Below, piece after piece: positions 1 to 8,922 of a DNA stretch of 64,000 nucleotides. Source of the stretch: Thermoplasmata archaeon (GTDB lineage: Archaea; Thermoplasmatota; Thermoplasmata; Thermoplasmatales; GCA-001856825); assembly GCA_021792255.1 (NCBI GenBank), contig JAJYUZ010000002.1, positions 309,332-373,331 on the forward strand. Reading direction: 5' to 3'. The position numbers and the translations under genes are program-made. Numbering within the stretch: the stretch's first letter is position 1; each line of letters starts with the position of its first letter. The notes below the pieces were generated by a model. It saw nothing but the letters and a program-made list of their open reading frames with translations. It did no database searches and had not been told where the DNA came from.

Positions 1-549
1 TACCTCGTATTTTTCTGAAATTATGTTTCCCAGAACCTTCAGTGCAAGTGCGGGGTACGATGTGGATGGTAAGGGGAGGTATGCATCCGAATCGGAAGAT
101 ACTTTCAGGCTCTTTACGTCTACCTTCTCTATGAGCCTCCTTCTCTCCCTTTTGTCAAGTCTCTTGCCTTTGACAGTTCCCGTCACTCCGGCTCTCTCTA
201 GCTCGACATCAAATATCGGTCTGTCAAAAAGCGTGTATAGGATGTACAGAATTTCCTCTCCTCTTTTTTCGGCAGGTTCCTTGGATATCTGTTCTCCTAT
301 CAGTTCGTAGATGGAAGTTTCGTCCTTCTTCAGAAGAAAATACAGTTTGGAAGGCTTGACGTACTTCTCCTTCAAAACGCTGAAATCGGCCATTGCCCAG
401 AGATACCCCGTCAGAGCAAGGCGGTGGATTTTTGTCTCATCCTCCATGTTTATTTCCTTGTATATCTCTGAAATGGACTTACCGTCTCCTCTTAGAATGT
501 CAACAATCCTGTCTTTGAGTAACATTCCCCTCAGGCTACCGTTCGGCAT
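1..549 (-). CDS. Unknown protein with N-terminal winged-helix-like segment (partial)
   Basis: A reverse-strand frame opens at an ATG (547-549) and runs without a stop to the window edge, so 183 N-terminal residues are visible and the C-terminus is missing. The first 50 residues are charged and helical and read like a small HTH (ILRGDGKSISEIYKEI). A basic stretch KGKRLDKRERR lies near residue 130. Its ATG overlaps the fbp stop codon by one base (TAATG), so it is probably co-transcribed and translationally coupled with fbp. I do not recognise the family; DNA binding is only a guess from the N-terminal pattern. Confidence 0.7.
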   Translation of the reverse strand, partial: MPNGSLRGMLLKDRIVDILRGDGKSISEIYKEINMEDETKIHRLALTGYLWAMADFSVLKEKYVKPSKLYFLLKKDETSIYELIGEQISKEPAEKRGEEILYILYTLFDRPIFDVELERAGVTGTVKGKRLDKRERRRLIEKVDVKSLKVSSDSDAYLPLPSTSYPALALKVLGNIISEKYEV

Positions 550-1655
550 TATAGGTCAACCATTCTAGAGTGTAACTTCTTCTGTATAGCGGGAAGCATT
601 GTATACTCCATTTCGGGTTCAGGTAGCCTGTGAGGCTCGAACGGGCCATTTCTTCTCATGTAGTCAGTGACCTGGACTGCGAGTTGCCTTGCCCCATCAA
701 ATGCCTTGTCTCCCAGGAGGTCTGCTGGGCCTATTAGTTTCCCCTCGGCCAGTTGGAATCCCAATCCAATCACTCTAGGTGGACCATCGAATCTCGACGG
801 GGTAGCATCTGCGACTGAAACAGGCATCATAGGCCCATTGTGACTCCCTCTCATCCATCCAGAGACCAGATGTGGGAATGAAAACGCCTCGAGAATCTCT
901 CCCATTGCAGGTAGGCCAGCCTGTGATCTGAATATGGCTACAGGGTCATCTTTACCAACGTACTTGCCTGCAATTTCGTGAAGTATGTCTGTACTCACCA
1001 CAGCAACTGCCTCCTTTGCTAAGCCACTCTTCTCAGACGGAAATACCCTCTTTATAACGTATCTTTCCTTTGAACCGATGAGGGCCAAGATGTCGTATGT
1101 TTCTTCCGGGGTCTTTAGAAAGACCTTCTTGTGATTTATCGTATCCCATATCTCGAAGGTAAAACCATCGTGCATATTAGGATCGATAACCAGGCCCGGC
1201 GTATTGAAAGCGTCGGCGAAAATTTTGAAAACCGGAAGGTTGAATGCACCAGGCTCCGTCTTGTCCATCATGAACGCGGCAATTGGCTCACTCTTTCTTT
1301 CCTCGAATTCCAGCTCTGCCACTCCTGGTCCCATACCCTTAAGATTTCCTGAGAAAGAATCCTTGAGAAGGTCTTGGCCCGCACCATAGAGCTTAAGCTT
1401 CTTTGCCATTTCCGTAGCCTTCAAAAATGCATCCCATGCAAGACCATGGATAAATTCTGAATCCACGCCGTTCTTGTGAGTCATGATCAACTGTAAATCG
1501 TCTCCAACGGACGTGACGTGATAATCAATAATTTTCGATTGATTCTTGGCCTGTTCTAGGACTAACCTTGCTTCATCCTTCAGCTGAGGGTGAACTCGCG
1601 AATGTCCCGCCAGTCCGCCTACGTCTGCCTTAATCAAACTAACTGTTATCTTCAT
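549..1655 (-). CDS. fbp: Bifunctional fructose-1,6-bisphosphate aldolase/phosphatase (archaeal type V)
   Basis: This 368-residue protein has the usual length of the archaeal FBP aldolase/phosphatase. The enzyme condenses DHAP and glyceraldehyde-3-phosphate and dephosphorylates the FBP formed, which drives gluconeogenesis one way. Visible family residues are metal ligands D11, H18, D52-D53, Q94, D131 and D236-D237, and the Schiff-base region YVGKDDP with Y232 and K235. Residue roles come from studied archaeal homologues. All key residues are intact, so it should be active. It stands alone upstream of the partial gene and is separated from meaB by about 280 bases, which hold its promoter and a short inverted repeat. 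Confidence 0.95.
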   Translation of the reverse strand: MKITVSLIKADVGGLAGHSRVHPQLKDEARLVLEQAKNQSKIIDYHVTSVGDDLQLIMTHKNGVDSEFIHGLAWDAFLKATEMAKKLKLYGAGQDLLKDSFSGNLKGMGPGVAELEFEERKSEPIAAFMMDKTEPGAFNLPVFKIFADAFNTPGLVIDPNMHDGFTFEIWDTINHKKVFLKTPEETYDILALIGSKERYVIKRVFPSEKSGLAKEAVAVVSTDILHEIAGKYVGKDDPVAIFRSQAGLPAMGEILEAFSFPHLVSGWMRGSHNGPMMPVSVADATPSRFDGPPRVIGLGFQLAEGKLIGPADLLGDKAFDGARQLAVQVTDYMRRNGPFEPHRLPEPEMEYTMLPAIQKKLHSRMVDL

Positions 1656-1730
1656 AAAGATAAATCACCCTTGCCAGAGTATATCGCTGTACGCTTACAA
1701 ATAGTTTCTGAATTATGTCAGTTAAAATTA

Positions 1731-1743
1731 GTAGCGTAGCTAC
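1731..1743. promoter_or_regulatory. Inverted repeat GTAGC-GTA-GCTAC upstream of fbp
   Basis: A perfect 5-base inverted repeat with a 3-base spacer lies about 75-90 bases before the fbp start, in the 277-base gap between meaB and fbp. No RNA gene or ORF is recognisable in the rest of that gap. Similar AGTAGCG-centred sequences occur before the peroxiredoxin gene (15901) and the ribonucleotide reductase gene (62187). A shared operator is possible but unproven. Confidence 0.3.
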
Positions 1744-1932
1744 ACTACAGCCCTCCGCGCTTTGGCTCCATCGTCCATTCATTCTATGATTTTTCTCTTT
1801 TACAAAGTCCAAAGCACTGACCAGATATTACATACTCAACAATTTAAAAATAGATAACGGAATAAGCGAAGTCTCAATTGTATCTATGAAAATGAGCTTA
1901 AATCCAAGAGTCTCCCTTTTTCTTCGATCTAG

Positions 1933-2832
1933 TCATTCTTGGATTTCCCGAAGGATCTTCGAAACAGCCTCTTCGCGAGTAATCTCTTCATCGACGACTT
2001 CCCTTGCACATCTCTCTACCAAATTATCCTTCGTTTTCAGAACGGCAAGAATCTCTCTCCTGATTCTCTCCTTTTCCCTGTTTAGCTCAAGATTTCCTTT
2101 GCCCTTCTCGTTCCTTGCCGCATTTATCATTCCTGCAAGTTCCCTTATTCCCTCCCCCGTGAGAGCTGAAACTTTCACAAAACTATGCTTCTTCGAAAGA
2201 TCCGGTATGCTGATCGTTTCCATCAGTTCCTTTTCAGCAATTATCGCTTCGGGTTTGTCGGCCTTGTTTAATACGACAAAATCTCCTATCTCCATCTGTC
2301 CCGCCTTGATAGCCTGGACCTGGTCTCCCATTCCGGGTGAAAGAACCATCACGATCTTATCAGAGTAGTGCAGGATGTCTGTTTCGTCCTGTCCGGTTCC
2401 GACAGATTCAACCATGGTCATGGTGAAACCCAGGTAAGAGAGCAGATCAATAGAATCACCAAGTGCGAGGTTCAACCCTCCAGTCGAGCCGCGTGTCGCC
2501 ATGCTCCGAACGTATATGTTGTCCGTGCTTTCCAGTCTGAGCCTATTGCCAAGCAGAGATCCTCCACTATACGGTGATGTGGCATCGATCATGATGATAG
2601 CCAGTTTCTCTTTCTTCGAAAATTCAGTAGATAGCCTCGAAATCAGGGAGCTTTTTCCCACTCCCGGTGGCCCAGTTATTCCGACCACGTACGTACTGTT
2701 TTTCTTCTTTTTTATCTTCTTCAACAGGTCAGAGTAACCGCCACTCCTGTTCTCAATGATCGTGACAAGTTTCCCAATATCCCTCCTGTCACCACGCTCG
2801 GCGGATGAGATAAGCTCAGAGACCTTTGGCAT
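1933..2832 (-). CDS. meaB: MeaB/ArgK-type G-protein (methylmalonyl-CoA mutase chaperone family)
   Basis: This 299-residue GTPase is of the MeaB/ArgK type within the G3E/SIMIBI class. Walker A GPPGVGKS is at residues 54-61, followed by the switch regions IDATSPYSGG and VESVGTGQDE and the base-recognition motif NKAD. MeaB proteins load and protect adenosylcobalamin in methylmalonyl-CoA mutase. No mutase gene lies in this window, so the partner must be elsewhere. The start lies 26 bases after the sufU-like stop on the same strand, so it may be the last gene of the suf transcript. ArgK was once called an arginine-transport kinase; the GTPase chaperone role is better supported. Confidence 0.92.
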   Translation of the reverse strand: MPKVSELISSAERGDRRDIGKLVTIIENRSGGYSDLLKKIKKKKNSTYVVGITGPPGVGKSSLISRLSTEFSKKEKLAIIMIDATSPYSGGSLLGNRLRLESTDNIYVRSMATRGSTGGLNLALGDSIDLLSYLGFTMTMVESVGTGQDETDILHYSDKIVMVLSPGMGDQVQAIKAGQMEIGDFVVLNKADKPEAIIAEKELMETISIPDLSKKHSFVKVSALTGEGIRELAGMINAARNEKGKGNLELNREKERIRREILAVLKTKDNLVERCAREVVDEEITREEAVSKILREIQE

Positions 2833-2858
2833 CCTTTTCCTATCTCTTCAACGGTAAA

Positions 2859-3218
2859 TTACTTTTCTTTTGTTCCCCGCTTAAATGCCTTCAAAGGAAG
2901 CATTACACAGTTTATCCTGCCCGGTGAAATTTTGATTGGAAAATTCTCCACGAATGCAAGCTCGTCCTGTTCCTTGATCGCACTGATCTCTTTATTCACG
3001 GCACTCTCACAGAAGAGATCTGTGGAAACTATTGAGAGGATGCACCCCTCTCCCTGCCAACTCATGTCCGTTATCCTTCCACCGTCAATTTTTAAGTAGA
3101 GGACGATCTTGTCTCCGCAGGTGGTCGAAGCCTCGTCTATTTTGATATCATATCTTTCCATCTTTCCGTTCTTGACGGGGTTCTGGTATCTGTCCATCAC
3201 TTCATCATTGTACATCAT
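2859..3218 (-). CDS. sufU: SufU/IscU-like Fe-S scaffold or sulfur-transfer protein
   Basis: This 119-residue NifU-N/IscU-fold protein has cysteines at 34 (TTCGD), 59 (GEGC), 70 and 104 (INC). C34, C59 and C104 plus D36 match the conserved cluster- or zinc-binding residues of IscU/SufU. SufU receives persulfide from SufS, or acts as a scaffold, and passes it to SufBCD. It is shorter than bacterial SufU and lacks the insertion between the second and third cysteine. It overlaps sufS by 14 bases, consistent with translational coupling. Two consecutive ATGs are available as start. No SufE or SufA is seen nearby, so this is the only candidate acceptor in the operon. Confidence 0.88.
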   Translation of the reverse strand: MMYNDEVMDRYQNPVKNGKMERYDIKIDEASTTCGDKIVLYLKIDGGRITDMSWQGEGCILSIVSTDLFCESAVNKEISAIKEQDELAFVENFPIKISPGRINCVMLPLKAFKRGTKEK

Positions 3219-4467
3219 TCAACTCACTCAATGAATTGACAAATGCCTGTACGTCATCTATCCCATTGTAGACGTAGAACGAAGCCCTCGCCGTACCTGA
3301 CACACCCAGAGTTCTCATTAAAGGCTCCGCACAGTGATGACCAGACCTCACGTATACGTTCTTGTCATCCAGAAAAGTCGCGATGTCGTGAGAATGATAG
3401 AGGTGGTCCACTATCACATTTCTGCCCTCGAGATTCTTCTTTAAGTTGGAGACGTCCCTCACATTGAAGGCTATTACTCCTCCTCTTTCCTCAACGTCCG
3501 TAGGGCCATAGTACGTTACATTTTTCAGATCCTCTAGGCTCCTCAGTGTCACCGATGTCAGGTTTTTTTCGTGACTCCTCACGTTTTCCATCCCGATAGT
3601 CTTCAGGTAATCTATTGCGGCAGACAGACCGACTGCACCCTCCACGTTTGGGGTGCCTGCTTCAAATTTTATCGGAGGATCTTCGAAGATAACGCTATGA
3701 AAATCAACGTTTCGTATCATTTCTCCTCCCCTGTTGAAGGGAGACATCTCCTCAAGGAGATGATATTTACCATAAAGCACTCCTATGCCCATTGGACCCA
3801 GCATCTTGTGCCCCGAAAATGCCACAAAGTCATACTGTTCCCTCATACGGAATGGCATGTGGGGTACGGACTGTGCAGCGTCAATGATGAAAATAGAATC
3901 GTTCTCTTTTGCCATCTTTCCGATTTCCTCGATCGGGTTTATTGTTCCCAAAACGTTCGACTGGTGGGTGATCGAAACTATTTTTGTTTCCTTCTTTAGT
4001 TTTGATTTCAGATCACCTATGTCGAGATGCCCTTTTTCGTCAAAACCGACGTAATCGAGTTTCACTCCCTTCTCTTCCAATCTCATCCAGGGAAGTATGT
4101 TGCTGTGGTGTTCCATTGAAGTGATGAGAATGTGGTCTCCCTTTTTCAGGGATTCTCCTATGGTGAAGGAAAGCAGATTTAGACTCTCGGTCGTATTCCT
4201 CGTGAAAACGACTTCATTGCTCTTTGAACCTATGAAGTCTGAAACGTTAGTTCTGGAATTCTCGTAAAGTTCTGTAGCCTCATCCGCTAGCTTGTAAACG
4301 GAACGATGCACGTTCGCATTCGCTCCCTCATAGTAGCTGATTATGGCGTCAAGTACCTGCTTGGGTTTCTGCGTTGTCGCCGTGGAATCAAGATAGACTA
4401 TGTCCTTTCCGTTTACTTTTTTCTTGAAAATAGGAAAATCTTCTTTCTTTCCGCAGGTATTAGTCAT
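3205..4467 (-). CDS. sufS: Cysteine desulfurase SufS (group II)
   Basis: This 420-residue PLP enzyme takes sulfur from cysteine as a persulfide for Fe-S assembly. The aminotransferase class V residues are clear: H119-H120, D196 (IIDAAQS), the PLP-binding lysine K221 in SGHKMLG, and the persulfide cysteine C379 in RSGHHCAEP. The RxGHHCA form of the active-site loop identifies SufS and not IscS. It overlaps sufD by 8 bases upstream and sufU by 14 bases downstream in the suf operon. Confidence 0.96.
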   Translation of the reverse strand: MTNTCGKKEDFPIFKKKVNGKDIVYLDSTATTQKPKQVLDAIISYYEGANANVHRSVYKLADEATELYENSRTNVSDFIGSKSNEVVFTRNTTESLNLLSFTIGESLKKGDHILITSMEHHSNILPWMRLEEKGVKLDYVGFDEKGHLDIGDLKSKLKKETKIVSITHQSNVLGTINPIEEIGKMAKENDSIFIIDAAQSVPHMPFRMREQYDFVAFSGHKMLGPMGIGVLYGKYHLLEEMSPFNRGGEMIRNVDFHSVIFEDPPIKFEAGTPNVEGAVGLSAAIDYLKTIGMENVRSHEKNLTSVTLRSLEDLKNVTYYGPTDVEERGGVIAFNVRDVSNLKKNLEGRNVIVDHLYHSHDIATFLDDKNVYVRSGHHCAEPLMRTLGVSGTARASFYVYNGIDDVQAFVNSLSELNDVQ

Positions 4468-5617
4468 TGCCTATCACTTCTTCCACAATTTGAAGATACT
4501 TCCTGGATATATCTTCTGGAAGAGGATAGATAATAGGACTAATAAAGCCTTCTATAACGGCCCTTTTGGCGGTTTTTAGATCGAGTCCCCTACTCATTAG
4601 ATACAAAATCTGTTCCTCCGAAATGTTTGAGACCGATTCACCGTGCTTTGCCTTTACCTCGCCGTTAAATATCTCCAGGACTGGAAGAGCGTTTCCGACC
4701 GCTTCCTTTGTCAGGAGTAGTAGATTTGCCATAAGGAAAGACTCCACGTTCAAGGCCTTCTCCTCAATCCTTATGAATCCCCTGAAAATCAAAGATGACT
4801 TTCCTCCCAGAATTCCCTTGAAGGCCGTGTCGTTCTTTCCATGGACAGCCCTGTGATCCGTGAACACCTCAAGGTCTAGGTGTTCCTGTTTCTTACCCAA
4901 GGCCGCCCCATAATAGCCAGACTCGGCGTGTTCACCGATCTGGACGATCCTGAACCTGGAAATGCTCTTATTCCCAGGAAGGGAGAGGTGATGTATCTTC
5001 AGGGTGGAGTATCTCTCCATGATTATTGTCCTCTCCAGATAACTTAGCTCCGTGTTTTCTTCATCTTCTAGCAGGAAATAGTCGAGTGAAGAATTCTCTC
5101 CCACTCTTATTACCGTCCCTTGGGACACGGATGAATTACCTGTGACGACAAAATTTTCGAGGATTTTTGCAGACGAGTTGTTTCCTATGGAATACAGGTT
5201 CCTCACGTTGAAATCCCGATCTCCAGTGTGAAGAATATTTATCATCTTGTCGCTCTGGTATTTGTCAGGAACTCCTAGATAGAAACCGTCATTGAAGTAA
5301 CCTTGATTGATCGCACTCAGCTTGTCATAACTGTCATTGAAGAGGTCCTCAGCCTTCATAAATCGCTGCGAAATAGCTTCGCTCACTGAAAGGAATTTAA
5401 CTGTTCCACCACCAAATAGTCTACACGGAGACCCATTGTGAGTAGTAATATTCCTCTGCATCCCCGGGCATCCGGACCTGGTAGATCGCAAGAGAGGAAG
5501 TAGATCGTTCTCTTTTAGTGCTGTGTAGCTTTTGACCGACGGAGAATCGTGTTCTGACAAAATGGGAAGGGAATCGGCTATCTTTTTTTTCTCAGTTATT
5601 ATATCTTCAAGAGTCAC
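4460..5617 (-). CDS. sufD: SufD, Fe-S assembly complex subunit
   Basis: This 385-residue protein has the beta-helix core of the SufB/SufD family and its C-terminal hallmark: KHGESVSNISEEQILYLMSRG followed by helices ending near the C-terminus. SufD pairs with SufB and two SufC ATPases in the SufBC2D complex that builds and delivers clusters. The KHG histidine of the family is present. The start is a GTG that overlaps the sufB stop (GTGA). It has no intein, unlike sufB next door. Confidence 0.93.
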   Translation of the reverse strand: MTLEDIITEKKKIADSLPILSEHDSPSVKSYTALKENDLLPLLRSTRSGCPGMQRNITTHNGSPCRLFGGGTVKFLSVSEAISQRFMKAEDLFNDSYDKLSAINQGYFNDGFYLGVPDKYQSDKMINILHTGDRDFNVRNLYSIGNNSSAKILENFVVTGNSSVSQGTVIRVGENSSLDYFLLEDEENTELSYLERTIIMERYSTLKIHHLSLPGNKSISRFRIVQIGEHAESGYYGAALGKKQEHLDLEVFTDHRAVHGKNDTAFKGILGGKSSLIFRGFIRIEEKALNVESFLMANLLLLTKEAVGNALPVLEIFNGEVKAKHGESVSNISEEQILYLMSRGLDLKTAKRAVIEGFISPIIYPLPEDISRKYLQIVEEVIGND

Positions 5618-8082
5618 CCTACAGCACCGTACTTGTTCATCTCTAATTTCACTAGCTTGTTGAATTCTATGGAATATTCAAGCGGTATTTCCTTGAGCAC
5701 ATCGTCAAGGAAACCAAGCACGATCAGTGATCTGGCATCTTCCTCCCTGATTCCTCTGCTCATGAGATAGTCAACCTGGTCCTCAGAGATCTTGCCCACC
5801 GAAGCCTCGTGCGAGAACGACGCACTTTCCTCCAGTATTTCGTTATGGGGGTAAGTGTTGCTCTTCGATATGTCGTCCAGAATGAGGGCATCGCACTGCA
5901 CAGATGCCTTGGAATTGTAAGCACCAGGATTAATTCTCAACTGTCCCCTGTAGACGGACATTCCACCCTTGCCGGATATGCTCTTGGCTACCACCTTTGA
6001 GCTGGTGTGCGGCGCAGCGTGAACGACTTTTGCACCATTATCTTTCCACACAGGTCCGATTCCAAGGGCGACGTTGAGATTCGAGGTGCTTGCGTATTCT
6101 CCCCTCAAAATTGATGACGGATAAGTCATCGTTATCTTTGAGCCAAGGGAACCCTGTACCCATTCCATCCTCCCGTTTGCCTCCACCCATGACCTCTTTG
6201 TCGGTCCGTTGATGATGTTGTCTGACCAGTTCTGAACCGATGTATATCTTACTTTCCCTCCGTTTTTCACATACACTTCAACAATAGCCGCGTGAAGCGA
6301 GTATTGACTATAAGTAGGGGCGGTACAATTGTGGACAGCGAATCCCTTCACCAGGTAGGAGTTCTGATTGCTGACCTCGAGGTTGTAGACCTTGTCCTTG
6401 AATCTTTCCCTAATTATCTTTCTTATCGGCACATAAAAATTATTTCCAACCTTCCGTGCCTGTGAGAATCGTCCATCTTTTGTGTACTTTAATACGTACA
6501 CCTTTCTGAGCTTCTTAAAGGAAATATTTGCGAAGAACCCGTTTCTCGCAATAATTTCTTGGAACTGGAACGCTAGCAACTCGCTGGAAGTTGACGCCTT
6601 AACTGCATCGGATTTTAATGATCCATCAGTGCTATTGGTGCCCCCTTCTCCGATATAATTTTCAAATAGGATCTTCTGTTTCTCAGGGGGAAGTTCCATG
6701 ATGACTTTTGAGAGTTTTTTCACCGTGTCTCCATTTCCAACGTGGGTCTGGCATAGATCTATCAGCTTCTGAGAGTGAGAGGTTACAGTCCATTTACCGT
6801 CCGCATTCTCCGATATACTTGCTTCTTCTCCCAAAGATCTTGTGAGTTCATAAAGCTCGGTGGCCATTTTCCTTTCTTTCGGAGACTTGCCAAAGCTTAA
6901 GACGAGCTCTCCTGCCTCCCTTACCTCGTTGTAGCGTATTGATCCCCTGGAAGCATACACACCCAGTACTATTAGCAGTTCTGGAGTAAACTTGCTGTCG
7001 TCTCGGGATCCGGTAGGAGCAACATAAACGATGAAGTCCCCTTCTTCCAGCTTCTCTGCTCTTATGTAGTCGGGCTTGGCAGAAATTAGCTTCTGCATCG
7101 ACAGGACTGACGTCCAGCCATTTCCAAGTTTTCTCGCGGTGACTACTGAAGCTCTCTTTATTGCAAGCACTGGATGTTCGACCGTAAGTCTGAATGCATT
7201 GCCTCTTGAAGAGGGAACGAACGTTAGCATAGTTCCATCGTAGGGTCTCACGAAAGTTCTGGTTACGTTTGAGCTTTCTCCCGAGTGCGTCATCACATTC
7301 TCGGACACTCCAACTGCGCTAATGGGAACGAACGAGTCACCCTTGCTAACGAGCTCTTCTGCGGGCAAACAGCCCTCGATATAATGCACAGACCCTCCTG
7401 GTTCAGAAATGATCATCGTCCTTTCAAACTGACCTTCAAGTGCCCCGTTCATTCTAAAGTAGGCCTGGACGGGAAGATCGAGATGAACTCCCCTCGGGAC
7501 GTACAGAAATGAGCCACCAGACCATACTGCCGTGTTCAAAGCAGCAAACTTATTATCCGATGGTGGGACCACTTTCCCGAAGTGTTCCCTGACTATATCT
7601 GGATGCTTCTGGACGGCGCTATCCATGTCCATGAAGATCACACCTTTGTCTTCCCACTGCTTCTTCAATCTTGAGTAGACGCCCTCTGATTGCAGCTGGG
7701 CAACGGATCCGGCCAGGTACTTCTTCTCCATCTCCGGTACTCCCAACTTGTCAAAGGTATCTTTTATCTCTTTGGGGACTTCCTCCCAATTGTTTGCCTT
7801 TCTGTCCTCGGGTCTTATATAATAAGTAAGGTCATCAAAATTCAGTTCTGAAAGATCAGGGCCCCAAGTAGGAACGGGCTTTGAAAAGAATATTTCAAGT
7901 GCTTTCAGTCTGATGTTTTTCATCCATTCGGGTTCCTTTTTCTCCCTCGACATCTCCTCTACGACGCTTCTGCTCAGACCCTTCTGTGCTTGATAAGCTG
8001 GTTTCAAATTAGTGGTGAAATCGTACTTAATCTCGTTCAGTTTCTTGACTTCATCAATCTCATCTTCATTCAATCTTTGCAC
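5614..8082 (-). CDS. sufB: SufB, Fe-S scaffold subunit, interrupted by an intein
   Basis: The 822-residue precursor holds a SufB of about 474 residues (1-237 and 586-822) split by a 348-residue intein. N-extein hallmarks include AVWSGGSFLYVPRGVH and GGSVHYIEG. The C-extein resumes with CTAPTYSQYSLHAA and ends with ASVGKISEDQVDYLMSRG. The intein is inserted exactly before the conserved EGC cysteine, so excision must be precise to restore it. Translation likely starts at GTG 8082, overlapping sufC by 17 bases. SufB forms the cluster-assembly scaffold with SufC and SufD, so operon output depends on splicing. Confidence 0.95.
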   Translation of the reverse strand: MQRLNEDEIDEVKKLNEIKYDFTTNLKPAYQAQKGLSRSVVEEMSREKKEPEWMKNIRLKALEIFFSKPVPTWGPDLSELNFDDLTYYIRPEDRKANNWEEVPKEIKDTFDKLGVPEMEKKYLAGSVAQLQSEGVYSRLKKQWEDKGVIFMDMDSAVQKHPDIVREHFGKVVPPSDNKFAALNTAVWSGGSFLYVPRGVHLDLPVQAYFRMNGALEGQFERTMIISEPGGSVHYIEGCLPAEELVSKGDSFVPISAVGVSENVMTHSGESSNVTRTFVRPYDGTMLTFVPSSRGNAFRLTVEHPVLAIKRASVVTARKLGNGWTSVLSMQKLISAKPDYIRAEKLEEGDFIVYVAPTGSRDDSKFTPELLIVLGVYASRGSIRYNEVREAGELVLSFGKSPKERKMATELYELTRSLGEEASISENADGKWTVTSHSQKLIDLCQTHVGNGDTVKKLSKVIMELPPEKQKILFENYIGEGGTNSTDGSLKSDAVKASTSSELLAFQFQEIIARNGFFANISFKKLRKVYVLKYTKDGRFSQARKVGNNFYVPIRKIIRERFKDKVYNLEVSNQNSYLVKGFAVHNCTAPTYSQYSLHAAIVEVYVKNGGKVRYTSVQNWSDNIINGPTKRSWVEANGRMEWVQGSLGSKITMTYPSSILRGEYASTSNLNVALGIGPVWKDNGAKVVHAAPHTSSKVVAKSISGKGGMSVYRGQLRINPGAYNSKASVQCDALILDDISKSNTYPHNEILEESASFSHEASVGKISEDQVDYLMSRGIREEDARSLIVLGFLDDVLKEIPLEYSIEFNKLVKLEMNKYGAVG
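6328..7371 (-). other. SufB intein with degenerate LAGLIDADG homing-endonuclease domain
   Basis: This in-frame intein covers SufB precursor residues 238-585. Block A starts with Cys1 (CLPAEELV), block B has the TxxH motif TVEH (300-303), block F is VYNLEVSNQNSYLV, and it ends in VHN before the +1 Cys. These residues suit class 1 splicing. A dodecapeptide endonuclease domain lies at about 365-490. Its first motif reads LGVYASRGS, with Arg379 where the catalytic acid normally sits. The second, ENYIGEGG, keeps Glu479. The endonuclease is therefore probably dead while splicing residues are intact. Confidence 0.93.
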
Positions 8083-8833
8083 TCATCTCGCCTCCCTTGT
8101 AATACTCGTAACCTCTCTCTTCGATCACTTTTGCCAGGTCTCCATTTCCGCTTTCAGCTATCCGGCCATTTATCAGGACATGAACGAAATCAGGTTTAAT
8201 GTAATCGAGAATCCTCTGGTAATGCGTAATTATGATTATTCCTGCGCCATTTTCCTTTGCCCTAGCAATCGCTTTTGAAACTACCCTGAGCGCATCAACG
8301 TCAAGTCCCGAATCGATTTCGTCCAGTATGATGAACTTCGGTTTGAGAATCAACATTTGGAGGGCTTCCATCCTCTTTTTCTCCCCTCCAGACAGGCCAT
8401 CGTTGAGCCCCCTTTCTATGAATGAGCTATCTAGGCCAAAGTACTTCAGAAGTTCCTTCACTTCTTCAACGAACTTCTTGTACTCCAGTTTTTCGTCAGG
8501 ATGGAGAGAAGAATAAGCCGTCCTCAGATAATTGATGAATCTCAGGCCCTGTACCGAGACGGGTTCCTGGAATGCCACGAAAAGGCCAGCTCTCGCTCTT
8601 TCGTACACCTGGAGATCTTTTAGATTTACTTCATTTATTAAGAGATCGCCGCTGTTCACTTTGTACCTCACACTTCCGACCACCGTATGGGCTAGGGTGC
8701 TTTTTCCCGTGCCATTGGGTCCCATAAGTGCGTGGACCTCTCCGGATTTGACGGTAATCGTAACGTCCTTCAGTATTTCCTTGTCTCCTACCGAGACACT
8801 CAGGTTCTTTATAATGAGAACATTAGGAACCAT
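8066..8833 (-). CDS. sufC: SufC ABC-type ATPase of the Fe-S assembly complex
   Basis: This ATPase of 255 residues from ATG 8833 powers SufBC2D. It has Walker A GPNGTGKST, signature LSGGEKKR and Walker B IILDEIDSGLD, the last typical of SufC. A longer frame could start at 8866, but a TATA-like box (8855-8863) centred 26 bases before 8833 overlaps that upstream ATG, so the leaderless start at 8833 is preferred. It is the first gene of the suf operon and is transcribed divergently from the sufR-like gene. Confidence 0.94.
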   Translation of the reverse strand: MVPNVLIIKNLSVSVGDKEILKDVTITVKSGEVHALMGPNGTGKSTLAHTVVGSVRYKVNSGDLLINEVNLKDLQVYERARAGLFVAFQEPVSVQGLRFINYLRTAYSSLHPDEKLEYKKFVEEVKELLKYFGLDSSFIERGLNDGLSGGEKKRMEALQMLILKPKFIILDEIDSGLDVDALRVVSKAIARAKENGAGIIIITHYQRILDYIKPDFVHVLINGRIAESGNGDLAKVIEERGYEYYKGGEMSAKIE

Positions 8834-8922
8834 TGTAATTTGTATGGAATGATGATATTTAAACATTTTTTACTGTCTAAAGTAATAAAAGTTAAATAGA
8901 GTATTTAATTCCCTTCAGTGGT
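8834..8922. promoter_or_regulatory. Divergent suf / sufR-like promoter region
   Basis: The 89-base gap separates sufC (reverse) from the regulator (forward). A TATA-like ATATTTAAA on the plus strand (8855-8863, reading TTTAAATAT on the minus strand) is centred 26 bases before the sufC ATG. GTTAAATA (8891-8898) is centred about 28 bases before the regulator ATG at 8923. Both spacings fit leaderless archaeal transcripts. A small inverted repeat lies between the two boxes. Confidence 0.7.
8870..8885. promoter_or_regulatory. Candidate operator TTACT-N6-AGTAA between the suf promoters
   Basis: This inverted repeat with 5-base arms and a 6-base spacer sits between the sufC TATA box and the regulator TATA box. 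A repressor bound here could affect both promoters. Bacterial SufR binds inverted repeats in the equivalent divergent position, so this is a reasonable candidate for autoregulation. The arms are AT-rich and short, so chance cannot be excluded. Confidence 0.4.

Noticed and set aside
1886..2368. Long forward frame opposite meaB
   Set aside because: It is antisense to a clear GTPase gene, is rich in Ser, Leu and Phe, and has no motif, so it is a shadow of meaB.
8834..8866. Upstream ATG giving SufC 11 extra residues
   Set aside because: It overlaps the TATA-like box whose spacing fits a leaderless start at 8833, and the extra residues do not fit the SufC N-terminus.
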